A stretch of DNA of 64,000 nt from an uncultured Pelagibacteraceae bacterium. GTDB lineage: Bacteria; Pseudomonadota; Alphaproteobacteria; Pelagibacterales; Pelagibacteraceae. Shown here one piece after another: positions 26,697 through 36,498 of the stretch (its first letter is position 1; the number at the start of each line of letters is the position of its first letter). The DNA lies in the NCBI GenBank assembly GCA_902601235.1, contig CACKMG010000002.1, positions 1 to 64,000 of the forward strand, written 5' to 3'. The notes under the pieces are model-generated. The model was not told where the DNA came from, searched no databases, and saw only the letters and a program-made list of their open reading frames with translations. The translations under genes and the position numbers were made by a program.

Positions 26697-27398
26697 ATGA
26701 TTAAAAATTATATATTTTCATTATTTTTTTTTACAGGAATCATATTTATTTCTTTTATTTTTCTTCCAGCACTTTTGTTACCACGACAAGTTACATTATT
26801 TGGTGGTAAAATTATGGGTTATTGGTCAAGTTTATGTTTAAAGATATTTCTTTCCACTAAAATTAAAATTAAAGGTGAAAAAAATATCATTAGAGATAAA
26901 AAATTTTTTATAGCATCCTCTCACCAATCGATGTTTGAGACTTTTTTTCTTCAAACATTATTTAATTCACCAGTATTTATTCTTAAAAAAGAACTTTTAT
27001 TAATTCCTATATTTGGTTGGTATCTAAAAAAAATTGGATCTATATCAATAAGTAGAAATAAAATAACAAGAGAAAATTTAACTTTTTTTGATAATATAAA
27101 AAAAATCGTAAATAATTCAAACAGACCACTTATTATTTTTCCACAAGCTACAAGGGTTTTACCAAATGAAAGACCTCCTTTTAAAAAAGGTGCAGGGAGA
27201 ATTTATGAAGAATTAAAAATCCATTGCCAACCAATTGCTATAAATTCTGGATATGTTTGGCCCAAAACCGGTGAAAAAAAACCTAATAAAGAGATAACAA
27301 TTTCTATACTCAAACCTATAAATCCTGGTTTAACAAGAGAAGAATTTATCTTAACACTTGAAAATAATATATACTCTGAGCTAGATTTTTTAAATTAG
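26697..27398 (+). CDS. plsC: 1-acyl-sn-glycerol-3-phosphate acyltransferase
   Basis: The 233-residue membrane-bound acyltransferase converts lysophosphatidate to phosphatidate. An N-terminal hydrophobic helix is followed by the catalytic block SSHQSMFET (H-x4-E, the form common in alphaproteobacteria) and the acceptor-binding FPQATRVLPNE. It is the last gene of the argH cluster and is convergent with dnaN, overlapping by four bases. Confidence 0.9.
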   Translation: MIKNYIFSLFFFTGIIFISFIFLPALLLPRQVTLFGGKIMGYWSSLCLKIFLSTKIKIKGEKNIIRDKKFFIASSHQSMFETFFLQTLFNSPVFILKKELLLIPIFGWYLKKIGSISISRNKITRENLTFFDNIKKIVNNSNRPLIIFPQATRVLPNERPPFKKGAGRIYEELKIHCQPIAINSGYVWPKTGEKKPNKEITISILKPINPGLTREEFILTLENNIYSELDFLN

Positions 27399-28507
27399 CC
27401 TTTCATAGGCATTACAACAAATATGCTGTCAAAATCTCCTGGGTCTTTAATTAAAACTGGAGAACCAGTATCATTAAAATACAATTCTATCATTTCTCCA
27501 TCAATTTGAGAAGCAACATCAATTAAATATCTAGAATTAAAACTTATTTCTAAATCACTATCAAATTTTACAGACAACGTTTCTTTGCCATCACCACTAT
27601 TTGAGTTATTTACTGATAAATTTAAAGTATCTTTTGTTAAATTGAATTTTACTCCATCTTTTTTATCTAGAGACACAGACGCAACTCTGTCTACCGAGTT
27701 TAAAAAAGGTTTTAAACCTAATTCTAACTTCTTTTGGTTATTTTTAGGAATTACTTGAATGTAATTTGGAAATTTTCCATCTATTAATTTTGAAATTAAA
27801 ATACTGTCGCTTAATTCAAATTTAATTTTTGATTTAACATTTGAAATTTTAACTTCTCCATCATAGTTATCTAATAAAGAGCATAATTGAAATATAGTCT
27901 TTTTTGGTAAAATAACAGGTTCAAAGTCAATTTTGTCCTCTAATCTTGTTTTTGAAATTGACATACGATGACTATCAGTAGCCACAGCTGTCAAATAAAT
28001 TTTATCATCAACTTCATTCTGATGAAGGTAAATTCCACTTAAGTAATGTCTGGTTTCATCATTTGAGATTGAAAATTTACATTTATTTAATAACTTTAAA
28101 AGATCCTTCGATTTAATTCTAAATTCATTATTAGTAAAATTTTCATCAGTCAAAGGAAATTCACTAGCACTAAGACAATTTAAATTAAAATAAGATTTTT
28201 CAGACTCTAAATGTAATTTATTTGTATCATTAAGGTTAACATTAATCTTCATCCCAGATGTAAATTTTCTAATGATATCGTAGAACAATGAGGAAATAGT
28301 TGTAATTTTTCCTTCCTCAAAAACTTCAATATTATTTATCCGGTGAATAAAAATCAAATCTAAATCAGTGGCTGTAATTGTAAGTTTAGTTTTTTGAACA
28401 TCTAATAATACATTTGATAAAATTGGAAGAGTACTTCTTTTTTCGATTACTCCTTGGCAATAATTTAATGCTTGCTGCAAATCTTGCTGATTGACACTAA
28501 ATTTCAT
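27395..28507 (-). CDS. dnaN: DNA polymerase III beta subunit (sliding clamp)
   Basis: The 370-residue protein has the three repeated clamp domains, beginning MKFSVNQQDLQQAL and ending with the conserved PGDFDSIFVVMPMKG-type tail. Dimers encircle DNA and tether polymerase III. Its start overlaps the dnaA stop by 11 bases, giving the classic dnaA-dnaN pair. Confidence 0.96.
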   Translation of the reverse strand: MKFSVNQQDLQQALNYCQGVIEKRSTLPILSNVLLDVQKTKLTITATDLDLIFIHRINNIEVFEEGKITTISSLFYDIIRKFTSGMKINVNLNDTNKLHLESEKSYFNLNCLSASEFPLTDENFTNNEFRIKSKDLLKLLNKCKFSISNDETRHYLSGIYLHQNEVDDKIYLTAVATDSHRMSISKTRLEDKIDFEPVILPKKTIFQLCSLLDNYDGEVKISNVKSKIKFELSDSILISKLIDGKFPNYIQVIPKNNQKKLELGLKPFLNSVDRVASVSLDKKDGVKFNLTKDTLNLSVNNSNSGDGKETLSVKFDSDLEISFNSRYLIDVASQIDGEMIELYFNDTGSPVLIKDPGDFDSIFVVMPMKG

Positions 28508-29924
28508 TTTCTCTTTTATTATAGAGTATTTGATTCTTTAATTTATTTATATTCTCAACCATTTCTGGATTTTTTTCTTTTAATTTTTCTATAGTTTTAA
28601 CTGAATGTATTATTGTCGTATGATCCCTGTTTGAGAATTCACGTCCGATTTCAGGCAATGATTTCGAGGTTAGTAATTTAGATAAATAAATTGCTGCTTG
28701 ACGAGGTCTGACTAAATATCTTGACCTTCGAGAGGACAACATTTCATTTTTACTTATTTTAAAAAACTTACATACTAAAGTTTGAATTAAATCAATTGAG
28801 ACTTTATTTTCATTTAAATTTAATAGATCTTTTAAAACAACTTTTGTTTCAGCTAAATTGGGCAATTTATTATAAATTCTTGAAAATGAAACTACCCTGT
28901 TAACCGCACCTACTAATTCTCTAATGCTACCTGTGATTTCTGTTCCAATAAAATTTTCTACTTCTTTTGAAATTTTTGTTTGTTCAGGATATAAATTTTT
29001 CAATTCCTCAACTTTTTTTTCTACAATTTTTTTTCTTAAATCATAATCAGGTTTCTGGATATCAACTACTAATCCACCGGAAAATCTTGATTTAATTCTT
29101 TCTTGAATTCTAGACAACTTATTTGGAGCTCGATCTGCTGATAGAATTATTTGAGATCCTTTATCAAGCAAAGCATTGAATGTATGAAAAAATTCTTCCT
29201 GCATTGCTTCTTTACCGTTCATAAATTGAATATCATCTATTAACAATATATCTGTGTTTCTAAAATATTCTTTAAATTTAACCATATCATTTGCTTTTAT
29301 TGATTTAACAAACTGATACATAAATCGTTCAGCTGAAATAAACATTACTTTATTATTTTTCTTAAGCTCAAAACCAATTGAATTTAATAAATGAGTTTTA
29401 CCCATGCCCACTCCACCATATATGTATAAAGGATTGTAGTGAGAAATATTTTCTGAAACTTTTAAAGAAGCTTCAAAGGCAAGTTTATTGCTGGAACCAG
29501 TTATAAAGTTATCAAATCTTTTGTTAGGGTCTATGCGATTATACTGAAGATATGAGTCTTTGATAAATGATACATTTTCTTTATTATCCAAATACTCTAA
29601 ATTATCTATTTTAACCTGAGAATAATTCTTATTTGAATTTTGTTCTTCAATTTTAAATTCAATTCTAATTATATCCTTTTTAAAACTTCTTATTACCTGT
29701 AAAATCTGATCAAGATATCTCGATACAATCCAATCACGAATGAATCTTGTTGGAACTGATAAAAGAATATAATTATTAAATTCCTCAACAAAAATAATTT
29801 TTTTGAGCCAACTTTCAAAAATATCTTTACCAAACTTATTTTTCATCTCAAGTTGAATAGTTTTCCAATCTAAGATCTGAGTTTTAAAATTGCTAAATTT
29901 ATTATTATTTAATTTATTGTTCAT
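28497..29924 (-). CDS. dnaA: Chromosomal replication initiator DnaA
   Basis: DnaA binds DnaA boxes at oriC and loads helicase. The track starts at a TTG (29990); I prefer the ATG at 29924 (475 residues), since the 22 extra residues are hydrophobic and unlike the family. Domain I (WLKKIIFVEEFNNYILLSVP) is followed by a short linker, an AAA+ domain with Walker A GGVGMGKTHLL and Walker B ILLIDDIQFM, and domain IV with the DnaA signature GREFSNRDHTTIIHSVKTI. It lies downstream of rpsT, as in many alphaproteobacteria. Confidence 0.96.
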   Translation of the reverse strand: MNNKLNNNKFSNFKTQILDWKTIQLEMKNKFGKDIFESWLKKIIFVEEFNNYILLSVPTRFIRDWIVSRYLDQILQVIRSFKKDIIRIEFKIEEQNSNKNYSQVKIDNLEYLDNKENVSFIKDSYLQYNRIDPNKRFDNFITGSSNKLAFEASLKVSENISHYNPLYIYGGVGMGKTHLLNSIGFELKKNNKVMFISAERFMYQFVKSIKANDMVKFKEYFRNTDILLIDDIQFMNGKEAMQEEFFHTFNALLDKGSQIILSADRAPNKLSRIQERIKSRFSGGLVVDIQKPDYDLRKKIVEKKVEELKNLYPEQTKISKEVENFIGTEITGSIRELVGAVNRVVSFSRIYNKLPNLAETKVVLKDLLNLNENKVSIDLIQTLVCKFFKISKNEMLSSRRSRYLVRPRQAAIYLSKLLTSKSLPEIGREFSNRDHTTIIHSVKTIEKLKEKNPEMVENINKLKNQILYNKRENEI

Positions 29925-30184
29925 AAAAATTGGGAGACCTTCAGTTAGAACCAATACAAAATTATTGCAACAAATAATTTCTAATTCCAAAAAAAAAATT
30001 AAATCTACGATTGTGCAATCAGCCGTCGTATAAAAAATTATAATTAAATAATATAAATAAAATTTTTAATTGAATAATTTAGAAAAGATTATTTACTAAA
30101 TCTAAATATTGTATTGTAAATTAATTTTATTATAGATTTTGTAGTCCCTGAGGTTGAATTGAAAGAACAACCTTAAGTATATTT
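29925..30184. other. dnaA-rpsT intergenic region
   Basis: This 260-bp extremely A+T-rich gap is where a dnaA promoter, or an origin, could sit. I find no cluster of TTATCCACA-like boxes; the best is a weak TGTGCAATC near 30013. An 8-bp hairpin (TGAGGTTG/CAACCTTA, 30149-30175) lies soon after the rpsT stop but lacks a U-run on the rpsT strand. No ORF or RNA gene is recognised. Confidence 0.4.
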
Positions 30185-30445
30185 TTACAATGATGTTATT
30201 TTTTTAGTTACTCTGGAGACATTTCTTGAAGCATTTTGTTTTTTTATAATCCCTGTCTTAGCAACTTTCATTAATTCAGAATTCAACTTAGGTAAGAATT
30301 TAAGTGCTTCATTTTTCTTTTTATTTGCAATTAAACTATTCATTTTTTTTAAAGCATTTCTATATCTACTTTTTCTTGCTTTATTTACCGTAGTTTGTTT
30401 AGAAATTCTTCTTATTCTTTTAATTGCAGATTTTGTATTTGCCAT
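30185..30445 (-). CDS. rpsT: 30S ribosomal protein bS20
   Basis: The 86-residue basic helical protein has the S20 start MANTKSAIKRIRRI and KARKSRYRNALKKM. It binds 16S rRNA early in 30S assembly. The length is normal. It sits between mutM and dnaA on the same strand, a conserved alphaproteobacterial order. Confidence 0.96.
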   Translation of the reverse strand: MANTKSAIKRIRRISKQTTVNKARKSRYRNALKKMNSLIANKKKNEALKFLPKLNSELMKVAKTGIIKKQNASRNVSRVTKKITSL

Positions 30446-30491
30446 TTGGCCAGGGGTATAGCTTGAGTTTTAATATCGGTCAATCAAATAA

Positions 30492-31358
30492 TTAATGTTT
30501 TTGACACAAATTACAAAAAAAAGTAGATCTATTTGAAATATTTTTTTTTTTTATAATTCCTTCACAATTAAATCTTTTACACTTCAAGCCAGCTCTCTGG
30601 TATACTTTAAAATCTTTTTGATATTCTCCCTCTAATCCAGAGATATTTTTAAAATCTTTAATACTTGAACCACCTTTATTTATTGCATTAGAAAGAACTT
30701 TTTTTGAATTAATTAAAATTTTTTTAAGCTCCTTTTTTGTTAAATTTTTTGCTTTTTTATCTGGTTTAATTTTACTTAAATATAGAATTTCACTTGCATA
30801 TATATTTCCAATACCTGAAACAAATCTTTGATCCAATAAAAAATTTTTAATATTTTTTTCTTTATTTTTTAAAAATGAATGAAGATAATCAAAATTAAAT
30901 TTTGCACTGAATGGTTCTGGACCAAATTTATTAATTTTATTTTTAAGTAATTCAAAATTTTGAATTATCTCAAAATACCCAAATCGTCTAGGATCATTGT
31001 AAATAAATTTCAGATCATCAAAAAAAATTTCTACATGATTGTGTTTTTTTGGTAATGTTGGAGAATGGTAGAAGCTTGTATTTGTAATAAAATTCTTTCT
31101 CTTTTTATTTACTAAATGGATAGTTCCAGACATCCCAAGATGAATAAGACAAACATGGTCATTTGATAAAAATATAATAAGATATTTTGAAAATCTATCA
31201 ACTTTGATTATTCTTTTATTTTTTAAAATACTGGTAAAATTTAGAGGTATTTTAAATCTTAGATTTCTATTTTTAACTATTACTTTTTTAATGATTTTAC
31301 CATTTATTTTTTTGTTTAAGGATTGTCTTACTATTTCTACTTCTGGTAATTCTGGCAT
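30492..31358 (-). CDS. mutM: Formamidopyrimidine-DNA glycosylase
   Basis: The 288-residue base-excision repair enzyme removes 8-oxoguanine and nicks the site. The catalytic N-terminus PELPEVEIVR is exposed after Met removal. H2TH elements are visible (RFVSGIGNIYASEILY), and the C-terminal zinc finger is CKRFNC...FFCNLC; the first knuckle is C-x4-C rather than the E. coli C-x2-C. It is divergent from ubiE with a 31-bp gap. Confidence 0.94.
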   Translation of the reverse strand: MPELPEVEIVRQSLNKKINGKIIKKVIVKNRNLRFKIPLNFTSILKNKRIIKVDRFSKYLIIFLSNDHVCLIHLGMSGTIHLVNKKRKNFITNTSFYHSPTLPKKHNHVEIFFDDLKFIYNDPRRFGYFEIIQNFELLKNKINKFGPEPFSAKFNFDYLHSFLKNKEKNIKNFLLDQRFVSGIGNIYASEILYLSKIKPDKKAKNLTKKELKKILINSKKVLSNAINKGGSSIKDFKNISGLEGEYQKDFKVYQRAGLKCKRFNCEGIIKKKNISNRSTFFCNLCQKH

Positions 31359-31389
31359 TTGATATTATATTGAACGTATATATTTTTTT

Positions 31390-32097
31390 ATGCAACAATA
31401 TCTTCAAAATAAAAAAGGGCTTGTTCAAGGAGTATTTGATAAAGTCTATAATAAATACGACTTAATGAACGATGTAATGTCACTAGGCATTCACAGGGCA
31501 TGGAAAAAAAATCTTATAAATATGATGAACCCTTCTATTAATCAAAATTTAATTGATGTTGCTTGTGGTACTGGTGATGTAGCAAAATTGTTTTTAAAGT
31601 CCGTCAATCAAAATTCTCATGTTACTTGTGTAGATCCAAATAAGGGCATGATAACAAAATGCAAAGAAAAATTAAAACAATATAAAAATTTAAATTGGGT
31701 AATTTCTTCTGCAGAAAATTTACCAATTGAGAGTAGTAAATTTGATTTTTATACTATTAGTTTTGGTCTTAGAAATACCAAAGATATAGATAAAACTTTA
31801 AAAGAAGCCTATCGAGTTTTAAAACCTGGAGGTCGATTTTTATGTCTTGAGTTTTCAAAAATACATAATTCAAACTTAGAATTTGTTTACAAGACTTATT
31901 CTAAAATCATACCTGATATTGGAAAAATCATTGTGGGTGAAAAAGAACCATACGAATATTTGATTCAAAGTATCGAGAATTTTATCAATCAAGATGAATT
32001 AATCGATCTTATGAAAAAAAATAATTTTGAAAAATGCAATTATAGAAATTTATCTGGTGGTATTGTCTCAATTCATAGTGGCTGGAAAATTTCATGA
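31390..32097 (+). CDS. ubiE: Ubiquinone/menaquinone biosynthesis C-methyltransferase
   Basis: The 235-residue SAM-dependent methyltransferase has the UbiE signatures YDLMNDVMSLGIHRAWK and motif I DVACGTGDVA, with LKPGGRFLCLEFSK as the later motif. It C-methylates the quinone ring. It overlaps ubiB by four bases, so two ubiquinone genes are coupled, and coaBC follows. Confidence 0.95.
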   Translation: MQQYLQNKKGLVQGVFDKVYNKYDLMNDVMSLGIHRAWKKNLINMMNPSINQNLIDVACGTGDVAKLFLKSVNQNSHVTCVDPNKGMITKCKEKLKQYKNLNWVISSAENLPIESSKFDFYTISFGLRNTKDIDKTLKEAYRVLKPGGRFLCLEFSKIHNSNLEFVYKTYSKIIPDIGKIIVGEKEPYEYLIQSIENFINQDELIDLMKKNNFEKCNYRNLSGGIVSIHSGWKIS

Positions 32098-33662
32098 TTT
32101 CTAAATTAATCACATTATTTAAACTTGGAAGAAAAGTTGCGAAATCAGATATACTTGAAATTACTTCAAAATTTCAAGAACCACCTTTGACAGTAAAAAT
32201 ATTATTCAAAATTTTATCGTTTTCCTTTTTAACAAAAGAACAAAAAAAAATAAATCAAGATATAGGGGAAAGATTATCAAATTCTCTAGAGTCAATGGGA
32301 ACTACTTTTATCAAACTTGGTCAATTTTTAGCAACCAGACCAGATATAATTGGAGAAGAGCTATCTAAAAAACTTGAAAATTTGCAAGATAAATTACCTC
32401 CATTTTCATTACTTGAGGCAAAAGAAATAATAAAAAATGATTTGGGAGAAGACACTTATAATTCAATAATTAATTTAAGTAATCCTGTTGCTGCAGCTTC
32501 TATTGCTCAAGTTCACAAAGCGCAAATAAATGACAACGGTACAATAAAAGATGTTGCTATTAAAATTTTGAGACCAAATATTAAAAAAATTTTCAACGAA
32601 GAAATAGATGCAATGATGTTATTTGCATTTTTAATTGAGTCACTCGTTAAAAAAACAAAAAGACTAAAACTAGTTGAGGTGGTTTTTCTTTTAAAAGAAA
32701 TTACAAACCTTGAAATGGATCTTAGATTTGAAGCTGCTGCTGCTAATGAATATTCTGAAAATACTAAAAACGATGTTGGTTTTAGAGTTCCTCATATATA
32801 TTGGAATTTTACTAGTGAAAATGTAATGACACTTGATTGGGTTGAGGGAATTTCAATAAGAGAAACTGAAGAATTAAAAAAGAGAAATTTCAATACTAAA
32901 AAAATTGCGGAAGATATAATTCAAAACTTTCTAAGACACGCAGTAAGAGATGGTTTTTTTCATGCAGATATGCATCAAGGAAATATATTCATAGATGATA
33001 ATGGCCATATAGTTCCGATTGATTTTGGAATAATGGGTAGGCTAGATAAAATGAGTAAACAATTTCTAGCGGAAATATTATTTGGTTTTATTCAAAGAGA
33101 TTATCGTAAAGTTGCAGAAGTACATTTGATCGCAGGCCTTGTCCCCAAAGAAGTGCCTATAGATGATCTTGCTCAAGCTTTACGATCTATTGGAGAGCCA
33201 ATATTTGGCCAAGCTGTAAAAGATATTTCTGGTGGAAAATTGTTAAAACAATTATTTGATGTTACAGAAAAATTTAATATGCAAACACAACCTCAGCTTC
33301 TGATGTTACAAAAAACAATGGTTGTGGTTGAAGGTGTTGCGAGAAAATTAAATCCAAACACTAACATTTGGACTACTTCAAAACCTGTCCTTGAGAATTG
33401 GCTAAAAGAAACAAAAGACCCTATGACTAAGATAAACGAAACAATTCAAACTACATCTGAAGTAATAAAGAGACTACCTGAGTTTCCAGAAATAATGGAT
33501 AAAGCAAATCAAGCACTTACATATTTGGCGAGTGGTCAAATTCCGCAAAATTCAAATTCTTATACAGCTTTAAATACAAAAAAAATGGAAATGATTTCTT
33601 TTAGAAACCAATCTATTATTGGTTTATTAATCCTTGTAATTTTTGGTCTATTGGTATTTTAA
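32094..33662 (+). CDS. ubiB: UbiB-family atypical kinase/ATPase for ubiquinone synthesis
   Basis: The 522-residue protein has the ADCK/UbiB hallmarks: KLGQFLATRPD (KxGQ motif), AAASIAQVHKA as the Ala-rich nucleotide loop, and HADMHQGNIF...PIDFGIMG as the catalytic and metal motifs. A C-terminal hydrophobic hairpin anchors it in the membrane. UbiB supports ubiquinone synthesis, probably by extracting lipid intermediates with ATP. It is coupled to ubiE. Confidence 0.95.
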   Translation: MISKLITLFKLGRKVAKSDILEITSKFQEPPLTVKILFKILSFSFLTKEQKKINQDIGERLSNSLESMGTTFIKLGQFLATRPDIIGEELSKKLENLQDKLPPFSLLEAKEIIKNDLGEDTYNSIINLSNPVAAASIAQVHKAQINDNGTIKDVAIKILRPNIKKIFNEEIDAMMLFAFLIESLVKKTKRLKLVEVVFLLKEITNLEMDLRFEAAAANEYSENTKNDVGFRVPHIYWNFTSENVMTLDWVEGISIRETEELKKRNFNTKKIAEDIIQNFLRHAVRDGFFHADMHQGNIFIDDNGHIVPIDFGIMGRLDKMSKQFLAEILFGFIQRDYRKVAEVHLIAGLVPKEVPIDDLAQALRSIGEPIFGQAVKDISGGKLLKQLFDVTEKFNMQTQPQLLMLQKTMVVVEGVARKLNPNTNIWTTSKPVLENWLKETKDPMTKINETIQTTSEVIKRLPEFPEIMDKANQALTYLASGQIPQNSNSYTALNTKKMEMISFRNQSIIGLLILVIFGLLVF

Positions 33663-33670
33663 TTCAAACG

Positions 33671-34870
33671 ATGAATAATCTGAACAAAAAAAAAATTTTA
33701 CTAATAATTTGTGGTGGAATTTCTGCTTATAAAAGTCTGGAAATAATAAGACTTCTTAAAAAATGTGGTGTAGATATAAAAACAATTCTAACCAAAAATG
33801 GTGCGGAGTTTGTGACTCCTCTTTCAATTTCTTCATTGTCTCAATCAAAAGTTTATCAAAATCTTTTTAGCATAGAAAATGAGACTGAAATGGATCATAT
33901 CAGCCTTTCAAGATGGGCGGATCTAATCCTAATTGCACCTGCAACAGCTAATACAATTTCAAAGCTTGCAAATGGAAATTCTGATGACCTAGCGTCTACA
34001 GTTGCTCTTGCTTCAAATAAAAAAATTTTTATTGCTCCTGCAATGAATGTAAGAATGTGGGATCATCAATCTACTAAACAAAATATAGCTAAACTAAAAA
34101 CTTATAACTATAGATTAATTGGTCCTGAAACTGGAGATATGGCTTGTGGTGAATATGGTGAGGGAAAAATGTCAGAACCAATAGAAATAATAAACGAATT
34201 AGAAAACTATTTTAAAAATCTAAAAAAAAACAATAAATTAAAAGCGATAGTAACTTCAGGACCTACTAATGAGTATATTGATCCAGTGCGATTTATTACA
34301 AATAAATCGAGTGGAAAACAAGGATATGAAATTGCAAAATCTTTATCAAACAAAGGTTTTGATACAACCTTAATCTCTGGGCCAACAAATTTAAAAATAA
34401 ATGACGATATTAATTTAATAAATGTTGAAACCGCTGAAGAAATGTTTCAAGTAACACTAAATAACTTGCCTGCTGATGTTGCAATATTTTCTGCAGCAGT
34501 TGGTGATTATAAAGTAAAAAACATTTCTAAAGAAAAAATTAAAAAAGTAAGTAATCTAAATTTAGAATTAGAGAAAAATGTAGATATTCTAAATTATATT
34601 TCTAATCATAATTCTTTGAGACCTAAACTTGTAATTGGATTTGCTGCAGAAACTAATAATTTAGAAAAATATGCTAATGAAAAATTAAATGAAAAAAATT
34701 GTGATTGGATAATTGCAAATGATGTATCAAATAAAAAGATTGGATTTAACTCAGATTTTAATGAAGTATCAATTTTTTATAAAAATGATAATTTTGAAAA
34801 ACTCAAATATAAACCTAAATCTGAAATTTCAGATGAAATCGTAGATAGAATTGTTAATCATTTAAATTAA
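33671..34870 (+). CDS. coaBC: Bifunctional phosphopantothenoylcysteine decarboxylase/synthase
   Basis: The 399-residue fusion makes 4'-phosphopantetheine for CoA. The N-terminal flavoprotein CoaC half has GGISAYKSLE, the PAMNVRMW motif and the CGEYGEGKM loop. The CoaB half begins near residue 190 with VTSGPTNEYIDPVRFI and NKSSGKQG. The stop overlaps the dut start by one base; ubiB-coaBC-dut is a common alphaproteobacterial order. Confidence 0.95.
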   Translation: MNNLNKKKILLIICGGISAYKSLEIIRLLKKCGVDIKTILTKNGAEFVTPLSISSLSQSKVYQNLFSIENETEMDHISLSRWADLILIAPATANTISKLANGNSDDLASTVALASNKKIFIAPAMNVRMWDHQSTKQNIAKLKTYNYRLIGPETGDMACGEYGEGKMSEPIEIINELENYFKNLKKNNKLKAIVTSGPTNEYIDPVRFITNKSSGKQGYEIAKSLSNKGFDTTLISGPTNLKINDDINLINVETAEEMFQVTLNNLPADVAIFSAAVGDYKVKNISKEKIKKVSNLNLELEKNVDILNYISNHNSLRPKLVIGFAAETNNLEKYANEKLNEKNCDWIIANDVSNKKIGFNSDFNEVSIFYKNDNFEKLKYKPKSEISDEIVDRIVNHLN

Positions 34871-35307
34871 TGGTTAAAGTTTTAGTAAAAAAATTAAATC
34901 CAAATGTACAATTACCCACATATAAAACTGATGGTGCATCAGGCATGGATTTGATGGCTTTTATAGATAAGCCAATAAATTTAGAACCAAGCAAATCTTG
35001 TATTATTCCAACTGGCTTGTCAATTGCATTCCCAAACAAATATGAAATTCAAATTAGACCAAGATCAGGATTAGCTGCAAAAAATAATATTAGTGTTTTA
35101 AATACACCAGGAACTATTGATAGTGATTATAGAGGAGAAATTAAAATTATTTTATTTAATCACGGTAATAAAAATTTTATAATTAACAATAAAGACAGAG
35201 TTGCTCAAATGGTATTAACTCCAATTATAAAAATAGAACTAGAGGAAACAAATGAACTTCCAGAGTCTTTTAGAGGTGAGGGAGGTTTTGGGTCAACTGG
35301 TAAATGA
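34870..35307 (+). CDS. dut: dUTP diphosphatase
   Basis: The 145-residue trimeric dUTPase hydrolyses dUTP to dUMP, keeping uracil out of DNA. The five family motifs are visible: DGASGMDLMA, RPRSGLAAKN, GTIDSDYRGEI with the catalytic Asp, RVAQMVL, and the C-terminal RGEGGFGSTG lid. It overlaps the ThiF/MoeB gene by four bases. Confidence 0.96.
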   Translation: MVKVLVKKLNPNVQLPTYKTDGASGMDLMAFIDKPINLEPSKSCIIPTGLSIAFPNKYEIQIRPRSGLAAKNNISVLNTPGTIDSDYRGEIKIILFNHGNKNFIINNKDRVAQMVLTPIIKIELEETNELPESFRGEGGFGSTGK

Positions 35308-36035
35308 AAAACAATTTAAATAAGAATCAAATAGAAAGATTTTCAAGACAATTAGTTTTAAAAAACATAGGTGCCAAAGGACAAAAAAAAATTTTATCCT
35401 CTAAGATTTTGATAGTAGGTGTTGGTGGCTTAGGATGTCCAGCTGCTGAAAACCTTGTAAGAGCTGGTATTGGAACTATTGGACTAATAGACAATGATAT
35501 TGTTAATCTATCAAATATTCATAGACAAAGTTTATTTAGTTCTAAAGATTTAAAAAAGCTAAAAGTTAATGTTGCAGCAAAAAAATTAAAAGAAATCAAT
35601 CCATTTACAAAGATTAAGATTTATAAATCAAGACTTAACCAAAAAAATATAAAAAATATAATTAAAAATTATGAAGTTATTATTGATGGTTCAGATAATT
35701 TTAAGACAAAATTTTTGATTAATGATTACTGTATTAAATTAAAGAAAAAACTAATAACTGGTGCTATTAGCAAATTTGACGGTCATATATTCACTTTTGA
35801 TTTTAAAGATAAAAAAACTGTATCTTTAAAAAATTTTTATCAAGAAAAGGAAATATCCGATGATATCTTAAACTGTGAGTTCGAAGGAGTACTTGGTACA
35901 ACTGCTTCAATAGTAGGTGCAACTCAAGCAAATGAGGCTTTAAAATTGATAATGGAAATTGGCCAAAACTTGAAAAATCAAATATTAATAATAGATTTAT
36001 TAAATCTTAATTTTAGAAAAGTTAAATTTAAATAA
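35304..36035 (+). CDS. ThiF/MoeB/HesA-family adenylyltransferase
   Basis: The 243-residue E1-like enzyme adenylates the C-terminus of a ubiquitin-like sulfur carrier (MoaD or ThiS). ATP-binding GVGGLGCPAAENLVRAG and the SNIHRQ motif are clear. The CxxC zinc pairs of E. coli MoeB are not visible in my reading. Without its partner gene I cannot decide between molybdopterin and thiamin roles. It is coupled to dut. Confidence 0.87.
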   Translation: MKNNLNKNQIERFSRQLVLKNIGAKGQKKILSSKILIVGVGGLGCPAAENLVRAGIGTIGLIDNDIVNLSNIHRQSLFSSKDLKKLKVNVAAKKLKEINPFTKIKIYKSRLNQKNIKNIIKNYEVIIDGSDNFKTKFLINDYCIKLKKKLITGAISKFDGHIFTFDFKDKKTVSLKNFYQEKEISDDILNCEFEGVLGTTASIVGATQANEALKLIMEIGQNLKNQILIIDLLNLNFRKVKFK

Positions 36036-36054
36036 GATAAGATTTAATTTAGTA

Positions 36055-36498
36055 ATGAAAAAATTTTTCTATTTAATATTAATTTGTTTTTTTTTCCCAG
36101 TTATAGTTTTTTCAGAAGAAAAATTTTTTTCGCTAAAAAAAGATAGGGTTAATGTGAGATACGGTCCAGGCTTTGAGTCACCTATAAAATATGTATATAA
36201 AAGAATAAACTTCCCAATTAAGCAAATTGATAAAAAAGAAAACTGGAGAAGAATAATTGACTTTAAAAACAATAGCGGTTGGATTCATTGGTCACAATTA
36301 AAAAAAATAAATTCAATAATTCCCCTTGAAGATAAAATTTTATTTAAAAAACCATCAAACTTTTCAAAACCTTTGGCAATGATTAAAAAGGGAAGAATTT
36401 TAATTTTACAGAAATGCGACGGATCATGGTGTAAAGTTAAATCTGAAAATTTTAAAGGTTGGATTAAAAATAAAAATATTTGGGGAAACACTAATTAA
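36055..36498 (+). CDS. Exported SH3-domain protein
   Basis: The 147-residue protein has a signal peptide (MKKFFYLILICFFFPVIVFS) and two SH3-like beta units: DRVNVRYGPGFESP and a second with KKGRILILQKCDGSWCKV. This DUF1058-like family is common in alphaproteobacteria; its function is unknown but presumably periplasmic, possibly peptidoglycan-binding. The stop overlaps that of the convergent DUF3501 gene by eight bases. Confidence 0.85.
   Translation: MKKFFYLILICFFFPVIVFSEEKFFSLKKDRVNVRYGPGFESPIKYVYKRINFPIKQIDKKENWRRIIDFKNNSGWIHWSQLKKINSIIPLEDKILFKKPSNFSKPLAMIKKGRILILQKCDGSWCKVKSENFKGWIKNKNIWGNTN

Noticed and set aside
29925-30184. Possible oriC beside dnaA
   Set aside because: No cluster of DnaA boxes; only one weak match. 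GC skew would be needed and cannot be judged from this window.
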